A DNA stretch of 64,000 nt, taken from NCBI GenBank assembly GCA_963778845.1, contig CAVZVW010000010.1:1-64000 (forward strand), written 5' to 3'. The DNA is from CAVZVW01 sp963778845 (GTDB lineage Bacteria; Actinomycetota; Actinomycetes; Actinomycetales; Kineosporiaceae). Each line of letters starts with the position of its first letter. Position 1 is the first letter of the stretch. A program made the translations under genes and the position numbers. Shown one piece after another: positions 46,085 through 56,101 of the stretch. Below the pieces are notes generated by a model that saw nothing but the letters and a program-made list of their open reading frames with translations, searched no databases and had not been told where the DNA came from.

Positions 46085-46520
46085 GCTCTGGCAGTCGATA
46101 ACACGTACGGCAACAACACGGAGGCGACGACGGCCCGGCTGCCGAGCAAGGCCTGCACGAGGCGGGCTCACCCACGGCGATTCAGGCGGCCAGCATCGTG
46201 TAGGGCGCCACGCATGCGGCGGATAGCGGCCGAGCAGCCCTGACCACATGCCGAAGCCGACCAGGGCCGCGAGCAGGGCCACGTAGGCCAGGGCGAGCAG
46301 GCCGGCGGTGTCGAGGCCCCGAACGCGTGCACCAGGCCCGGCCTGCCGAGCTGAAACAAGGCCTGCAGCGCCGGTGGTGGGGCTGCTATCGCGCTGCCCC
46401 GCAGGACCAGCGGCAGGTCCTGGTGGCGCCGGATCTGCGGGCGATCAGGTTGCCGCAGACCTAGCTCAGGCTGGCGCCCAGGCAGAGGAGGAAGCCGGCC
46501 CGGCCACCGCGCTGGCAACG
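46085..46520 (-). pseudogene. EamA/DMT-family transporter remnant
   Basis: Pieces of an EamA transporter lie in three frames with internal stops: LLCLGASLS then a stop, VCGNLIARRSGA, DLPLVLRGSAIAAPPPAL, and YVALLAALVGFGMWSGLLGRYP. This order matches the second half of DMT exporters. No start or intact frame remains. With it, the 800 bp from 45943 to 46745 contain no functional gene. Confidence 0.6.
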
Positions 46521-46745
46521 AAGTGGCCACCAGGCTGGCCGATCACCACCGGGGTCCTCGACTGGAGGTGCGGGCAGCCATTTCCGCAGGTCGGCGCCGT
46601 GGGGTGCCTGCGCGGGGCGGGCCCGCGACGTCCCCTGGCGGAGTGCGCGGAGGATGTGATCGGCAGGGGAGTGTGGCGGAATTGTTCCCGATGAAGGGCC
46701 TGCGGCACTCGCCTAAGATCGCAATCTGTGGGCAAAACAGGCCTT

Positions 46746-46806
46746 TGACCTGGGGAAACGTGGGTCGGGGTGGCGGGATTCGAACCCACGGCCTCTTCGT
46801 CCCGAA
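46746..46806 (-). repeat. att copy 2 (internal), 3' part of tRNA-Pro
   Basis: 61 bases identical to the other two copies, ending at the anticodon loop (CCCGAA, then divergent). It separates the outer and inner island segments. Sequence on its left (ACAGGCCTTTGACC) also resembles that beside copy 3 (AAGGGCCTCTGACC). Confidence 0.9.
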
Positions 46807-46905
46807 GCCTGCCAGGTGAGCGTGTCAGAGGGCCCGCGTACCCGGTCTGACCTGGGACGATGCTCCCTGAGTGACCGCCACGATCCCTTGTTGTCCGCTG
46901 CCGTT

Positions 46906-46925
46906 GTCACGCAGTTAGACACTCA
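46906..46925 (+). repeat. 20-bp subterminal direct repeat, left copy
   Basis: GTCACGCAGTTAGACACTCA; 19 of 20 bases match 57279-57298, in the same orientation. It lies 100 bp inside att copy 2 while its partner lies 42 bp inside att copy 3. Possible arm-type integrase-binding sites; inference. Confidence 0.6.
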
Positions 46926-46981
46926 GTTTCCCCAGCCGTGAGACGCACGGCGGGTGCGCGTCGAAGGCCTGTAGGACGATA

Positions 46982-47209
46982 ATGGCAACGGCGTCGAAGG
47001 GGGTGTTGGCAGTGACGAGCGGTGCGGAACACCTGCCGACCCAGGGCGTGCGCGGACGCATCCCGCTGGATGAGCTGGCGCGCCGGAAGGGCGTGCGACC
47101 GGTGGAATCCGTCGATGAGATGGCCCAGGACGGGGTCTTCGAGTCCGACGAGGACGTCGATGCCTTCCTGGCCCATGTTCATGCATCCCGCCGCGCGGAT
47201 CTTGGGTAG
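46982..47209 (+). CDS. VapB-like antitoxin
   Basis: 75 residues. RGRIPLDELARRKGVRPVESVDEMAQDGVFESDEDVDAFLAHVHASRRADLG is close to the VapB-type antitoxins coded before PIN toxins in actinobacteria; its acidic C-terminal part would bind the toxin. The first 24 residues are variable and the start ATG 46982 is the ORF start; internal GTG codons are alternatives. The toxin start follows its stop by three bases. Together they form a type II stabilising module of the island. Confidence 0.75.
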   Translation: MATASKGVLAVTSGAEHLPTQGVRGRIPLDELARRKGVRPVESVDEMAQDGVFESDEDVDAFLAHVHASRRADLG

Positions 47210-47212
47210 CCG

Positions 47213-47611
47213 TTGTCTTACGTGGTCTTGGACACCGACGTCGCCTCCCGCAGCATCAAGCGCCAACTACACGGCCCTCTGGCCACCCAGCTGACCAAGA
47301 TCGCGTGGTGCGTCACCTTCGTCACCGTCGGGGAGCTGTGGCAGTGGGCGGGCATGCGTAGCTGGGGCCGCGCGTCGCGGGAGCAGCTCGAAGGCTGGCT
47401 CGAGCGGGTGGTCGTCATCGACTCCGACGACGAGGTCAGCCGCACCTGGGGACGGATCTGCTCGGACGCCGCCCGCCGCGGGAAGCCTCGGCCCGCGAAC
47501 GACGCGTGGATCGCGGCCTGCTGCCTGTCCCGAGGAGTGCCGCTGGCGACGTTCAACGTCAAGGACTTCGCCGACTTCGCCGAACACGAGGGTCTCGCTC
47601 TGGTGGGCTGA
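47213..47611 (+). CDS. vapC: PIN-domain toxin (VapC type)
   Basis: 132 residues. The four acidic residues expected of an active ribonuclease are there: Asp in VVLDTDVAS, Glu in VTVGELWQW, Asp in PANDAWIAACCL and Asp in FNVKDFADF. VapC toxins cut tRNA or rRNA. The TTG at 47213 or the GTG at 47222 may start it. It is downstream of and close to the antitoxin, the normal order. Confidence 0.88.
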   Translation: MSYVVLDTDVASRSIKRQLHGPLATQLTKIAWCVTFVTVGELWQWAGMRSWGRASREQLEGWLERVVVIDSDDEVSRTWGRICSDAARRGKPRPANDAWIAACCLSRGVPLATFNVKDFADFAEHEGLALVG

Positions 47612-47669
47612 TCAGTACCCGGCGGGTGGCCACGCTGTCAGGCAATGGTGGGGTGTGTGCGGCTCCACC

Positions 47670-47905
47670 CCGCTCCACGGGGCAGGGCGCCTGCCACACA
47701 TCCGGTCCACAGCCGCATCGCCCGCTGCGCGGGTTGGGGCAGCGGTCGGAGCACGACGATGCGGAGACGACGAAGCGCCCGCCGGGGCCGACCCGGAACG
47801 CCTCGGCGAGGACGGCGTCCTTGTCGGCGGCCAGGTTGATCACGCAGTTGGAGAACACGACGTCGACGGTGTTGTCGGGTAGCGCGATGGCCTCGATGGC
47901 TGGGC
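47670..47905 (-). pseudogene. Arsenite methyltransferase (arsM) fragment
   Basis: The minus strand carries IEAIALPDNTVDVVFSNCVINLAADKDAVLAEAFRVGPGGRF, a clear ArsM segment, then a frameshift into MRLWTGCVAGALPRGAG, which continues the same family in another frame. Both ends of the gene are missing. It points to former arsenic cargo in the island. The area from 47612 to 47998 holds nothing else. Confidence 0.7.
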
Positions 47906-47998
47906 CTGAGGGTGCGCCGCCGGACCCGGTGCCCGGGTAAGGGCAAGGGCGAGGCCGGGTTCGTCTGTCGGGGGTGACCTCGACCGGCACGACAGTGG

Positions 47999-48406
47999 TC
48001 AGCCGGTTGCGCAGGCGGCGCAGGTCCCGAAGATCTCCAGGGTGTGGCTGATGTCGCGGAATCCGTGGGCGGCGGCGGTGCGGTCGGCCCAACGCTCGAC
48101 CGCCGGGCCGTCGACCTCGACCGTGCGCCCGCACGTCCGGCAGACCAGGTGGTGGTGGTGGCCCTGGGAGCATCGCCGGTAGGCGTTCTCGCCGTCTGCG
48201 GTGCGCAGGATGTCGACCTGGGCGGCGTCCGCGAGGGTCTGCAGGCACCGGTAGACGGTGGCGATGCCGACGCGTTCGCCGCGCCCGCGCAGCAGCTCGT
48301 GCAGCTCCTGGGCGGTGAGGAAGGAGTCGGTGTCGTCGAGGGCGGCGGCGATCGCCGCGCGCTGCCGGGTGGAACGCACCGCGGAGGTGCCGGCCGTGCT
48401 GGTCAT
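47999..48406 (-). CDS. zur: Fur-family zinc uptake regulator
   Basis: 135 residues. The winged helix is RQRAAIAAALDDTDSFLTAQELHELLRGRGERVGIATVYRCLQTL; the dimer domain has CSQGHHHHLVCRTCGRTVEVDG and the closing CAAC, the structural zinc Cys pairs. The Zur assignment over Fur rests on the pairing with znu genes and on the HGFRDISHTLEIFGTC ending common in Zur. GGAGGAG is before the ATG at 48406. Its start is 166 bp from divergent znuA, and the shared space has a Zur-type box. Confidence 0.88.
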   Translation of the reverse strand: MTSTAGTSAVRSTRQRAAIAAALDDTDSFLTAQELHELLRGRGERVGIATVYRCLQTLADAAQVDILRTADGENAYRRCSQGHHHHLVCRTCGRTVEVDGPAVERWADRTAAAHGFRDISHTLEIFGTCAACATG

Positions 48407-48517
48407 GGCGCCCTCCTCCTGTTCCTTGAGCCGGGGTCAGTCTAGGCAGGGGAGTGGTGTGTGCAGCCGTCGTGCACTTACGGCGTCCAGTCGGAGTGAC
48501 AACGGACTTGACGGTGT

Positions 48518-48538
48518 TAATGATATCGGCTCTCATTA
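48518..48538. promoter_or_regulatory. Zur-type operator
   Basis: TAATGA (48518-48523) and TCATTA (48533-48538) form an inverted repeat with a nine-base spacer, in an AT-rich stretch of very GC-rich DNA, 35 bp before znuA. TTGACG at 48508 may be the -35 box. Zur sites are AT-rich repeats of the AATGATA...TCATT type. Pairing with the adjacent regulator is inferred. Confidence 0.6.
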
Positions 48539-48572
48539 TGGGTAGTCACCCGTCGATCTGAGGAGCAGCCAG

Positions 48573-49503
48573 GTGCCGCGTACCGTCATCGCCGTCACCG
48601 CTGCCGCCGCCTTGGGGCTTGTCGGGTGTGGCGGCGCCTCGCCAGGGTCCGCCGCCGGCCCATCGGCGGGCGGTGGAGCGTCGGGGACGATCCGGGTGGT
48701 GGCTGCGGAGAATTTCTGGGGCAGCATCGCCGCCCAGGTGGGCGGCTCGCGCGTGAGAGTGACCAGCATCATCGACAGCCCCGACGCAGACCCCCACGAC
48801 TACGAGGCAACTGCCGCGGACGCCCGCACGATCGCCACCGCTGACCTGGTGCTGATCAACGGTGTCGGGTACGACACCTGGGCGACCAAGCTGGTCGCGG
48901 CCAACCCGGCGGCGTCCCGCGCCGTCCTGACCGTCGGTGAGCTGGTCGGGGTGGGCGAGGGCGGCAACCCGCACCGCTGGTACAACCCCGACGATGTGAC
49001 AACGGTCGTCGACTCTCTGGTCGCCACCTACAAGAAGGCCGACCCCGCCGACGCCGCGTTCTTCGACCAGCAAAGGGCCGCGTTCGAGACCACCGACCTG
49101 GCCGCCTACAAGGCCGTCATCGGCGAGATCAAGACTCGATTCGCGGGGACGCCGGTTGGGGCCTCGGAGAGCATCTTCGCGATGCTCGCACCCGCACTCG
49201 GGCCTGGATCTGGTCACTCCGCCGTCCTTCCTGAAGGCGATCAGCGAGGGCGCCGACCCAACGGCCGCGGACAAGGCCACCATCGACGCCCAGATCACCG
49301 GCAAGCAGATCAAGGTCTACGTCTACAACAGCCAGAACGCGACGCCGGACATCCAGACCCAGATCAACCAGGCCAAGGCGGCCGGGATCCCGGTGACCAC
49401 CATCACCGAGACGATGGTCCCCGCGACGGCGACCTGGCAGCAGTGGCAGACAACCCAGCTCGACGCCCTGCGAGACGCCCTGGCCCAGGCCACCGGACGA
49501 TGA
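48573..49503 (+). pseudogene. znuA: Zinc ABC transporter substrate-binding lipoprotein, one frameshift
   Basis: Lipobox GLVGC after the leader; TIRVVAAENFWGSIAAQVGGSRVRVTSIIDSPDADPHDYEATAADAR is the metal-binding first half (His of DPHDYE) and GGNPHRWYNPDDV supplies the second His. After ...APALG the frame shifts near 49203 (an extra C); the second half continues LDLVTPPSFLKAISEGADPT to TWQQWQTTQLDALRDAL. Without the extra base the gene codes about 310 residues. The GTG at 48573 has AGGAG upstream. It may be a sequencing error or a real defect. Confidence 0.82.
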
Positions 49504-49542
49504 CCTCACGCACTCGCCCGACCACCCTGCGACTCGAATCGG

Positions 49543-50450
49543 GTGCTTCTGATGAACTGGCCGACACCGCATGCCGCACCCCTCACAAGCGACTCGTCCC
49601 CGGCCGACGAGGCTGAGGCAAGCCGGACGGCACTGCTGGAGCTGCGGGGCGCGGCTGTCCGGGTGGGGGAGCGGACTCTGTGGAGTGGGGTCGACGTGAG
49701 CATCGGGGCGGGGGAGTTCGTCGCAGTCCTCGGACCCAACGGCGTGGGCAAGTCCACACTGGTCAAGGCGGTCCTCGGGCTGGTCCCGCTGGCCGCAGGA
49801 TCGTTGACGGTGGCCGGGCGGCGTCCGGGTGCCGCCAACGACGAGATCGGCTATCTGCCGCAGCGGCGCAGCTTCGACTCCGACCTGCGCGTCCGCGGCG
49901 TCGACCTGGTCCGCCTCGGCCTGGACGGCAACCGCTGGGGTATCCCGTTGCCGGGTGCGCGCCGGTTCAGCGCTCGGGCGCGAGCCAACGACGCTCGGGT
50001 GACGGAGGTGATCGGGCTGGTCGGATGCCGCCGCCTACGCCCACCGCCCGATCGGACAGCTGTCCGGAGGGGAGCAGCAGCGGCTTCTGATCGCCCAGGC
50101 GCTGGTGTCCGGACCTCGGCTGCTTGCTGCTGGATGAGCCGCTGGACAGCCTCGACCTGCCCAACCAGGCGGCCGTCGCCGCCCTCGTGTGGCGGATCTG
50201 CCGCCAGGAGGGCGTGACCGTGATGATGGTCGCCCACGACGTCAACCCGATCCTCAGCTACCTGGACCGGGTGGTCTACATCGCCTCCGGCGGAGCAGCA
50301 GCGGGCCGGCCTCGCGAGGTCATCACCGGCCAGACGCTGACCCGGCTGTACGGCACACCGATCGAGGTGCTGTCCACCTCTGACGGGCGGCTGGTCGTCG
50401 TGGGCCAGCCCGAAGCACCTGCCCATCACAGCGACCGGCACCACCTGTGA
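49543..50450 (+). pseudogene. znuC: Zinc ABC transporter ATP-binding protein, two frameshifts
   Basis: Walker A GPNGVGKSTL in frame one; frame two holds AYAHRPIGQLSGGEQQRLLIAQALVSGPRLL; frame three LLLDEPLDSLDLPNQAAV, switch His in MMVAHDVNPILSYLDRVVYIASG, and the end TRLYGTPIEVL. The shifts are near 50023 (extra G) and 50125 (extra G); both disappear by deleting one base. The repaired protein is a standard ATPase of metal importers, about 300 residues. The start is uncertain (ORF start 49543). Confidence 0.82.
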
Positions 50451-50537
50451 CCCGGCATGGTCCCGCTGAAGCGGCGGAGGCCCGGACGTCGTCAGATCCC
50501 GCATCCGGAGTGGTCGCATGATCGCCTCCGGGGGGAG

Positions 50538-51464
50538 GTGAATCCGCAGCTGACCTGGGACCTGGCCCGCGACGTCCGCCAGGTCTTCGACTTCCCGTTC
50601 ATGGTCCACGCCGTGCAGGGGGGCACCGTCGTTGCGGTCCTGGCCGCGCTCGTGGGGTGGTTCATGGTGCTGCGCCGGCAGAGCTTCACCGGCCACACCG
50701 TCGCGGTGGTCGGCTTCCCCGGCGCGGCGGGCGCCGTCCTGGTCGGCGTGAGCGCCACCTACGGGTACTTCGCCTTTGCCATCGCGGCCGCCGTCCTGAT
50801 CGCCCTCGTCCCCAACGCGGGGGGTCGCGGCTACAGCGAGGAGTCCGCCGTCACCGGCACCATCCAGGCCGCCGCCCTGGCGACCGGCTTCCTGTTCGTC
50901 AACCTCTCCGGCGGCTTCCTCAACAGCGCCGGCGCCATGCTGTTCGGCAGCTTCCTCGGCATCACCGCCGGCCAGGTGCAGCTGCTCCTCGGTGTTGCCG
51001 CCGCTGCGGCGCTGGTCCTGGTGCTGATCGGCCGCCCGCTGCTGTTCGCCTCCCTCGACCCGGCGGTCGCGGCCGCCCGCGGCGTCCCGGTCCGAGCCCT
51101 GTCGGTCGCCTTCCTGATCCTGCTCGCCGCCGCCGCCGCCGGGGTCGCGCAGATCACCGGCACCCTGCTGGTGTTCGCGCTCCTGGTCGTGCCGGCAGCC
51201 ACCGCGCACGTGCTCACCGCACGTCCCGCGGCCGGCATCGCCCTCACCGTGGCCATCGGGTTGGCGATCACCTGGGCGGCGCTCTTCGTCGCCTACTACC
51301 AGCCCTACCCGATCGGGTTCTTCGTCACCACGTTCGCCTTCGCCGCATACCTGGCGGCCACCGGTTGGCGGCGGCTTCGCCCCCGGTCCGGCCGGGCCGA
51401 CGGCGACGACGATCGCGGCTTCGCGGCGGCCCGGCCGGCGGCCCGGACCGAGGCCGCCGGGTGA
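50538..51464 (+). CDS. znuB: Zinc ABC transporter permease (first copy)
   Basis: 308 residues, about eight TM helices, ABC-3 family. VGWFMVLRRQSFTGHTVAVVGFPGAAGAVL and the cytoplasmic coupling segment LFASLDPAVAAARGVPVRALSVAFLI are diagnostic. The GTG at 50538 follows a GGGGGGAG run; upstream frame (from 50457) has no permease features. It is intact. Its stop overlaps the GTG of the second permease, so a heteromeric channel is likely. Confidence 0.85.
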   Translation: MNPQLTWDLARDVRQVFDFPFMVHAVQGGTVVAVLAALVGWFMVLRRQSFTGHTVAVVGFPGAAGAVLVGVSATYGYFAFAIAAAVLIALVPNAGGRGYSEESAVTGTIQAAALATGFLFVNLSGGFLNSAGAMLFGSFLGITAGQVQLLLGVAAAAALVLVLIGRPLLFASLDPAVAAARGVPVRALSVAFLILLAAAAAGVAQITGTLLVFALLVVPAATAHVLTARPAAGIALTVAIGLAITWAALFVAYYQPYPIGFFVTTFAFAAYLAATGWRRLRPRSGRADGDDDRGFAAARPAARTEAAG

Positions 51465-52394
51465 TCTCGCCCACCGCGGTTCACCTGCTCGCCCACACCG
51501 CCAGCCTGGGCGAGATGCTCACCCATGCCTTCATGCAGGCAGGCGTTCCTGGCCGGCCTGCCGATCGCCGCCCTCGCCGGGGTCGTCGGCTACTTCATGG
51601 TCCTGCGCAGCCAGGTCTTCACCGGTGACGCCCTCAGCCATGTCGCGTTCACCGGCGCGCTGGCCGCCCTCGCCTTCGGCATGGATGCGCGGCTCGGCCT
51701 CTTCGCCGCCACCATCGGGATCGGGGTCCTCCTCGGGCTGTTGGGAAACCGCGGCCGCGCGGACGACGTCCTGATCGGCAGTGTGTTCGCCTGGATCCTC
51801 GGTTTGGGAGTGCTCGCCCTGTCGATCTACACCGCCAGCGCCCACGCGGCCACCAACGGCGGGCCGGGCGTCAGCGTCCTCTTCGGGTCCATCCTCGGCC
51901 TCAGCCCCGGCTCCGCCGCTCTTGCTGCATCCATCGCCATCGCGCTCTTGGTGATCACCCTGCTGATCGCGCGGCCGCTGCTGTTCGCCAGCCTCGACGA
52001 GGCCGTCGCCGCCGCCCGAGGGGTGCCCGTCACCGCCCTGGGCGTGGGCTTCCTCGCCCTGGTCGGTGCCACTGCCGCCGAGGCCACCCAGGCCGTCGGT
52101 GCCCTGCTCCTGCTCGGCTTGCTCGCCGCCCCCGCCGGCGCCGCGCAACGCCTGACCCACAACCCGTACACCGGCATCGCCCTGTCCGCCGCGCTGTCGC
52201 TGGTCGCGATGGCGATTGGGCTGACGCTGAGCTACGTGGTCCCGAAGCTGCCACCCAGCTTCAGCATCCTCGCGATCGCCACCTTGGCCTACGCCACCAC
52301 CTTCCTCCGCCCCGCTCGCGCCGGCCGACGTCCGGCCGTCTCAAAGCCAACGCCCACGGCGCGCACCGATCCGGGGGCAACACTGGTGCCGTGA
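51461..52394 (+). pseudogene. znuB: Zinc ABC transporter permease (second copy), one frameshift
   Basis: The start, GTG 51461, overlaps the first permease gene (GTGA) and reads ISPTAVHLLAHTASLGEMLTHAFMQ. An extra G near 51539 then breaks the frame; the rest is intact: QAFLAGLPIAALAGVVGYFMVLRSQVFTGDALSHVAFTGAL and LFASLDEAVAAARGVPVTALGVGFLAL. The repaired protein is about 310 residues of the ABC-3 family, partner of the previous one. Confidence 0.82.
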
Positions 52395-53064
52395 CGGCCA
52401 CGCCGTGTGGGCGCCCCGGCAGGGAGCATCACTGTGCGTCGGGCTCCTGGCGCGGGACCGGGAGCAGCTGCCGGACCGCCTGGCCGAGCTGGTCGCCGCC
52501 ACCGACGGACAGGCCTCCGTCCGCGCCCCGCTGCGCTTCGCCGTCATCGCCGAGAGGGTTGGCCCGGCGCCTGCCGACGCTGCCGACCGGGGTCCGCAAG
52601 GGCCGCCGGATCGATGCGAACCTCATCCTGCTCCGCAACTCATCGGGGTACTTCCTCGATGCCGGCATGACTCTCATCCTCCGTGAGATCAGAGCCTTAT
52701 GGAACGCGGGGTGACTCACACTCGCTGCCGGACCGCGCCAATGGCAACGCGCGCAGTCGAAGTCTCAGCAGTCTTCGCACTCGTCTTGCATCGGCTGATG
52801 CGCCCGGGCCGGCCGTCTTGCCAACCCTGGTGGCCGGTGTCGCGCACCGGATCCGGTGGCATCGACCTGCTGCGGGACGGTCACGCACGGGTCGCGGTGG
52901 GGACGTTCGGGAACGAATCTTCGCGGCTACCGCCGTGTTGGGGGCTTGTTCGGCACACCTACGGGTGTGGGAACACCACGAGCGATTCCCGATGACCTCG
53001 GCGCCATGCCGGTGCCGCGGTCCGCTGTGTCGTGGCCGGTGTGCCGCTGGTGGTGGTGGCGGTG
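52395..53064. other. Region between znuB and the relaxase: unrecognised coding remnant
   Basis: From 52405 a frame reads SLCVGLLARDREQLPDRLAELVAATDGQASVRAPLRFAVIAE, and from about 52556 another continues RLPTLPTGVRKGRRIDANLILLRNSSGYFLDAGMTLILREIRALW up to 52714. Both look protein-like and may be one gene with a frameshift, but I do not recognise the family. From 52715 to 53064 I see only a weak hairpin near 52758-52777 (five pairs and more after a mismatch), where an oriT would be expected. Confidence 0.35.
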
Positions 53065-55996
53065 ATGTCGCTGCACCGGCTCTCGGCGGGGTCGGGGTTC
53101 CGCTACCTGCTGCACCAGACCGCCACTGCCGATGTCGAGCGGGCGGCGGGGACGTCGCTGGCCGACTATTACGCCGCGTCGGGGAACCCGCCGGGTCGTT
53201 GGCTGGGTGCGGGCCTGGCGGGTCTGGGCGACGGGGACTGGCGTCGTCGCGGGGTCGCTGGTGACCGAGGCGGGGATGACCGCGGTCTTCGGCCACGGGC
53301 TCGACCCGGTCACCGGGTCCCCACTGGGGCGCCCCTATCCGGTCCGGCACCACCCGGACGGGACCGCAAGGGTGGTCGGGGTGGCCGGCTACGACCTGAC
53401 CTTCACCGTCCCGAAGTCGGTCAGCATCCTGTGGGCCCTCGGCGACCAGCAGGTGAGGTCCGCGGTCCAGGCCGCGCACCACGCTGCTCTCGCCCAGGTC
53501 CTGGCCCTGGTCGAGGACCGGGCCCTGTCCACCAGGACCGGCCACGACGGCCTGACCCGCGTTACGTCGCGGGGGGCGGTCGCGGCCGGGTTCGACCATT
53601 ACGACTCCCGCGCCGGGGACCCGAACCTGCACACCCACCTGGTCATCGCCAACCGGGTCCAAGGCGAAGACGGCGCCTGGCGGGCCATCGACGCCCGAGA
53701 CCTGCACGCCGGGGCGGTCGCGTTCTCCGAGACCTACGACAGCCTGCTCGCCGACGAGCTGGCCCGCCGGCTACCGGTCTCGTGGGGGTGGCGCGACCGC
53801 GGACCCGCCCGCACCGCCGCCTTCGAGGTCGACCGGATCAGCGACCCCCTCCTGAGGGCGTTCTCGACCCGGGCGGGGCAGGTCGAGGTCGCCCTCACCG
53901 ATGCGTTGGCCGCCTTCCAGGCTGAGCATGGGCGGGGACCGTCTCGGGTGGAGTGCCTGCGGCTGCGCCAGGCCGCGACCCTTGCCACCCGACCTGCCAA
54001 GACCATCCACGCCCTGGCAGACCTACGCGCGGCCTGGGCCCAACGCGCCCACGCGGTGACCGGCACCGACCCCGGCGACCTGGTCCGCGCCGCGCTGACC
54101 GCCACCCCTGGGGAGGTCCCGGTCCGCTCCGGCGACGTGTCAGCCGGGTGGGTGGCGGACCTGGCCGACCTCACCGTCGACGAAGTCCTGGAACGGCGCT
54201 CGACCTGGACCGGCTGGAACCTGACCGCCGAAGCAGCCCGAGCCTTGAAGGACACCCGGTTCGCCACCCCGACCGACCGGCTCGTCGTCCTCGACGGGAT
54301 CGTCTCCGCCGCGCAAGCACAGTGCGTGCCACTGCACGACCCGGCCCTGGTCGATGCGTTGGCGATGCGGTCGGCCCGCTGGACCCACCCCAGGATCCTG
54401 GACGCCGAAGCCCGACTACTGGCCGCCACCACAGACATGGGCGGACCGACCGTCCCCGAGTACCTTGGCGCGGCCTTCGTGACCGGCGAGCTGTCCAGCG
54501 ACCAAGCGGCTGCGGTCACCCGAATCGCCGGCTCCGGCCGAAGGCTGGAGGTCCTGGTCGGCCCGGCAGGGTCGGGGAAGACCACCACCCTGCGGACCCT
54601 CGCGGCCGCGTGGCAGGCCGCCCGCGGAGCAGGCAGCGTCGTCGGGCTCGCTCCATCCGCCACCGCTGCGGGGCAGCTGCGGCCAGCCTCGGGATGCGGT
54701 GTGAGAACACCGCGAAATGGCTGCACGAGACCACCGGCCCCGGCGCCCGACACCGCGCGCAGGCGTTGGCAACCCTTGCCAACCGTCTTGCCAACGCGAG
54801 TCGCGGCAGGCCGCCCGACCCTGGACATCACCCGCAGCCGAACGCGTGCTCGAGCGTGAGCAGGCCCGGTGGCGGCTCCGGCCCGGGCAGCTGCTGATCG
54901 TCGACGAGGCCTCCCTGGCCGGCACGCTGGCACTCGACACCCTCGCCCGGCAAGCGGCCGCCGCGGGGGCGAAGGTCCTCCTCGTCGGCGACCACCACCA
55001 GCTGTCCGCCGTCGAGGCCGGCGGCGCGTTCGGGCTGCTCGCCCGCCACACCCACGCCAGCCACCTCGAAGCGTTGTGGCGGTTCCGGCACCGTTGGGAA
55101 GCCCACGCCACCCGCCTCCTGCGCGACGGCGACCCCAACGCCCTCGATGCTTACGCCGCGCACGGGCGCCTCCACGACGGCCCCACCCACGCGATGCTCG
55201 AGGCCGCCTACCAGGGGTGGCGGGCCGACATCGGCGCCGGCCGGTCAGCGCTGCTGGTCGCCGCCGACAACACCACCGTCACCGACCTGAACGCCCGGGC
55301 CCGGGCCGACCGGATCCACACCGGTCAATCCAGCCCAACGGGAGTGATGCTGCGGGACGGGACCACCGCCGGCGTCGGCGACCCGTCATCACCCGTCACA
55401 ACAACCGCGGCCTGGTCGACGGGACCGGCGGGCATGTCCGAAACGGCGACATCTGGACCGTCACCGGCGTCAGCCGCGACGGCGACCTGGCCGTCGTCCC
55501 CGCCGACCACGCGGGCCGCGCCGTCCACCTGCCCGCCCACTACGTCGGCGAGCACGTCCAGCTCGGCTACGCGATCACCGTCCACCGCGCCCAAGGCCGC
55601 ACCGTCGACCATGCACATGTCATCGCCGTCCCCGGCATGAGCCGTGAGCACCTTTACGTCGGCCTCACCCGCGGCCGAGCGTCCAACCATGCCTATGTGG
55701 TCACCGACGACGACGGCCCCGTCGTCGGCAGTCACGACGGCGTCGTCGGGGGTCACCACGATGTTGAAGCCCACCACCGCGGCGACCCCGACCTGACCGG
55801 CCGCGACGTCCTGCGGCAGATCCTCGCCACCAGCAGCGCCGAACCCTCCGCCACCGAAACCCTCGCCGCCCTCACCGGCCGCGACCCGGGCGTCGTCCAC
55901 AGCCGGCCCGACTTCGCACCTCGTCCACAGATCCGGCCCGACCCGTTGCGCCACAGCCCGCCGCCGGCAGCCCATGGACCCAGCCTGCACCGCTGA
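53065..55996 (+). pseudogene. MobF-family relaxase-helicase (TraA-like), several frameshifts
   Basis: N-terminus MSLHRLSAGSGFRYLLHQTA with SLADYYAASGNPPGRW is the TrwC/TraA relaxase start (catalytic Tyr among YY); the metal-binding HUH follows in DPNLHTHLVIANRV. The helicase half has Walker A GPAGSGKTTTL, Walker B LLIVDEASLAG, DHHQLSAVEAGGAFGLL and YAITVHRAQGRTVDHAHV. Pieces lie in different frames, joined near 53236, 54679, 54790-54845 and 55384; the first is cured by removing a G, and the second and fourth by adding one. Repaired length is about 975 residues. It nicks at oriT to start transfer. Confidence 0.85.
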
Positions 55997-56047
55997 ACAA
56001 CCCGCTGCCAGGAAACGATCACGACCAGTACCGGGAGGGCAGAGCCA

Positions 56048-56101
56048 ATGAACCACAACCACACGGCGCCGCCCGAGAACAACGTAAGGCGGCCGCGGTG
56101 A
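56048..56101 (+). CDS. 17-residue leader ORF overlapping the integrase start
   Basis: ATG at 56048 is preceded at nine bases by GGGAGG, the best Shine-Dalgarno in this stretch. It codes MNHNHTAPPENNVRRPR and ends in TGA at 56099-56101, overlapping the GTG start of the integrase by four bases. It probably couples translation of the integrase to its own. It is too short for a family call. Confidence 0.45.
   Translation: MNHNHTAPPENNVRRPR

Noticed and set aside
47999..48406. Reading the Fur-family gene as an iron regulator (Fur) or peroxide regulator (PerR)
   Set aside because: Divergent znu genes with an AT-rich repeat between them make zinc control the better reading; no catalase or iron-uptake genes are near.
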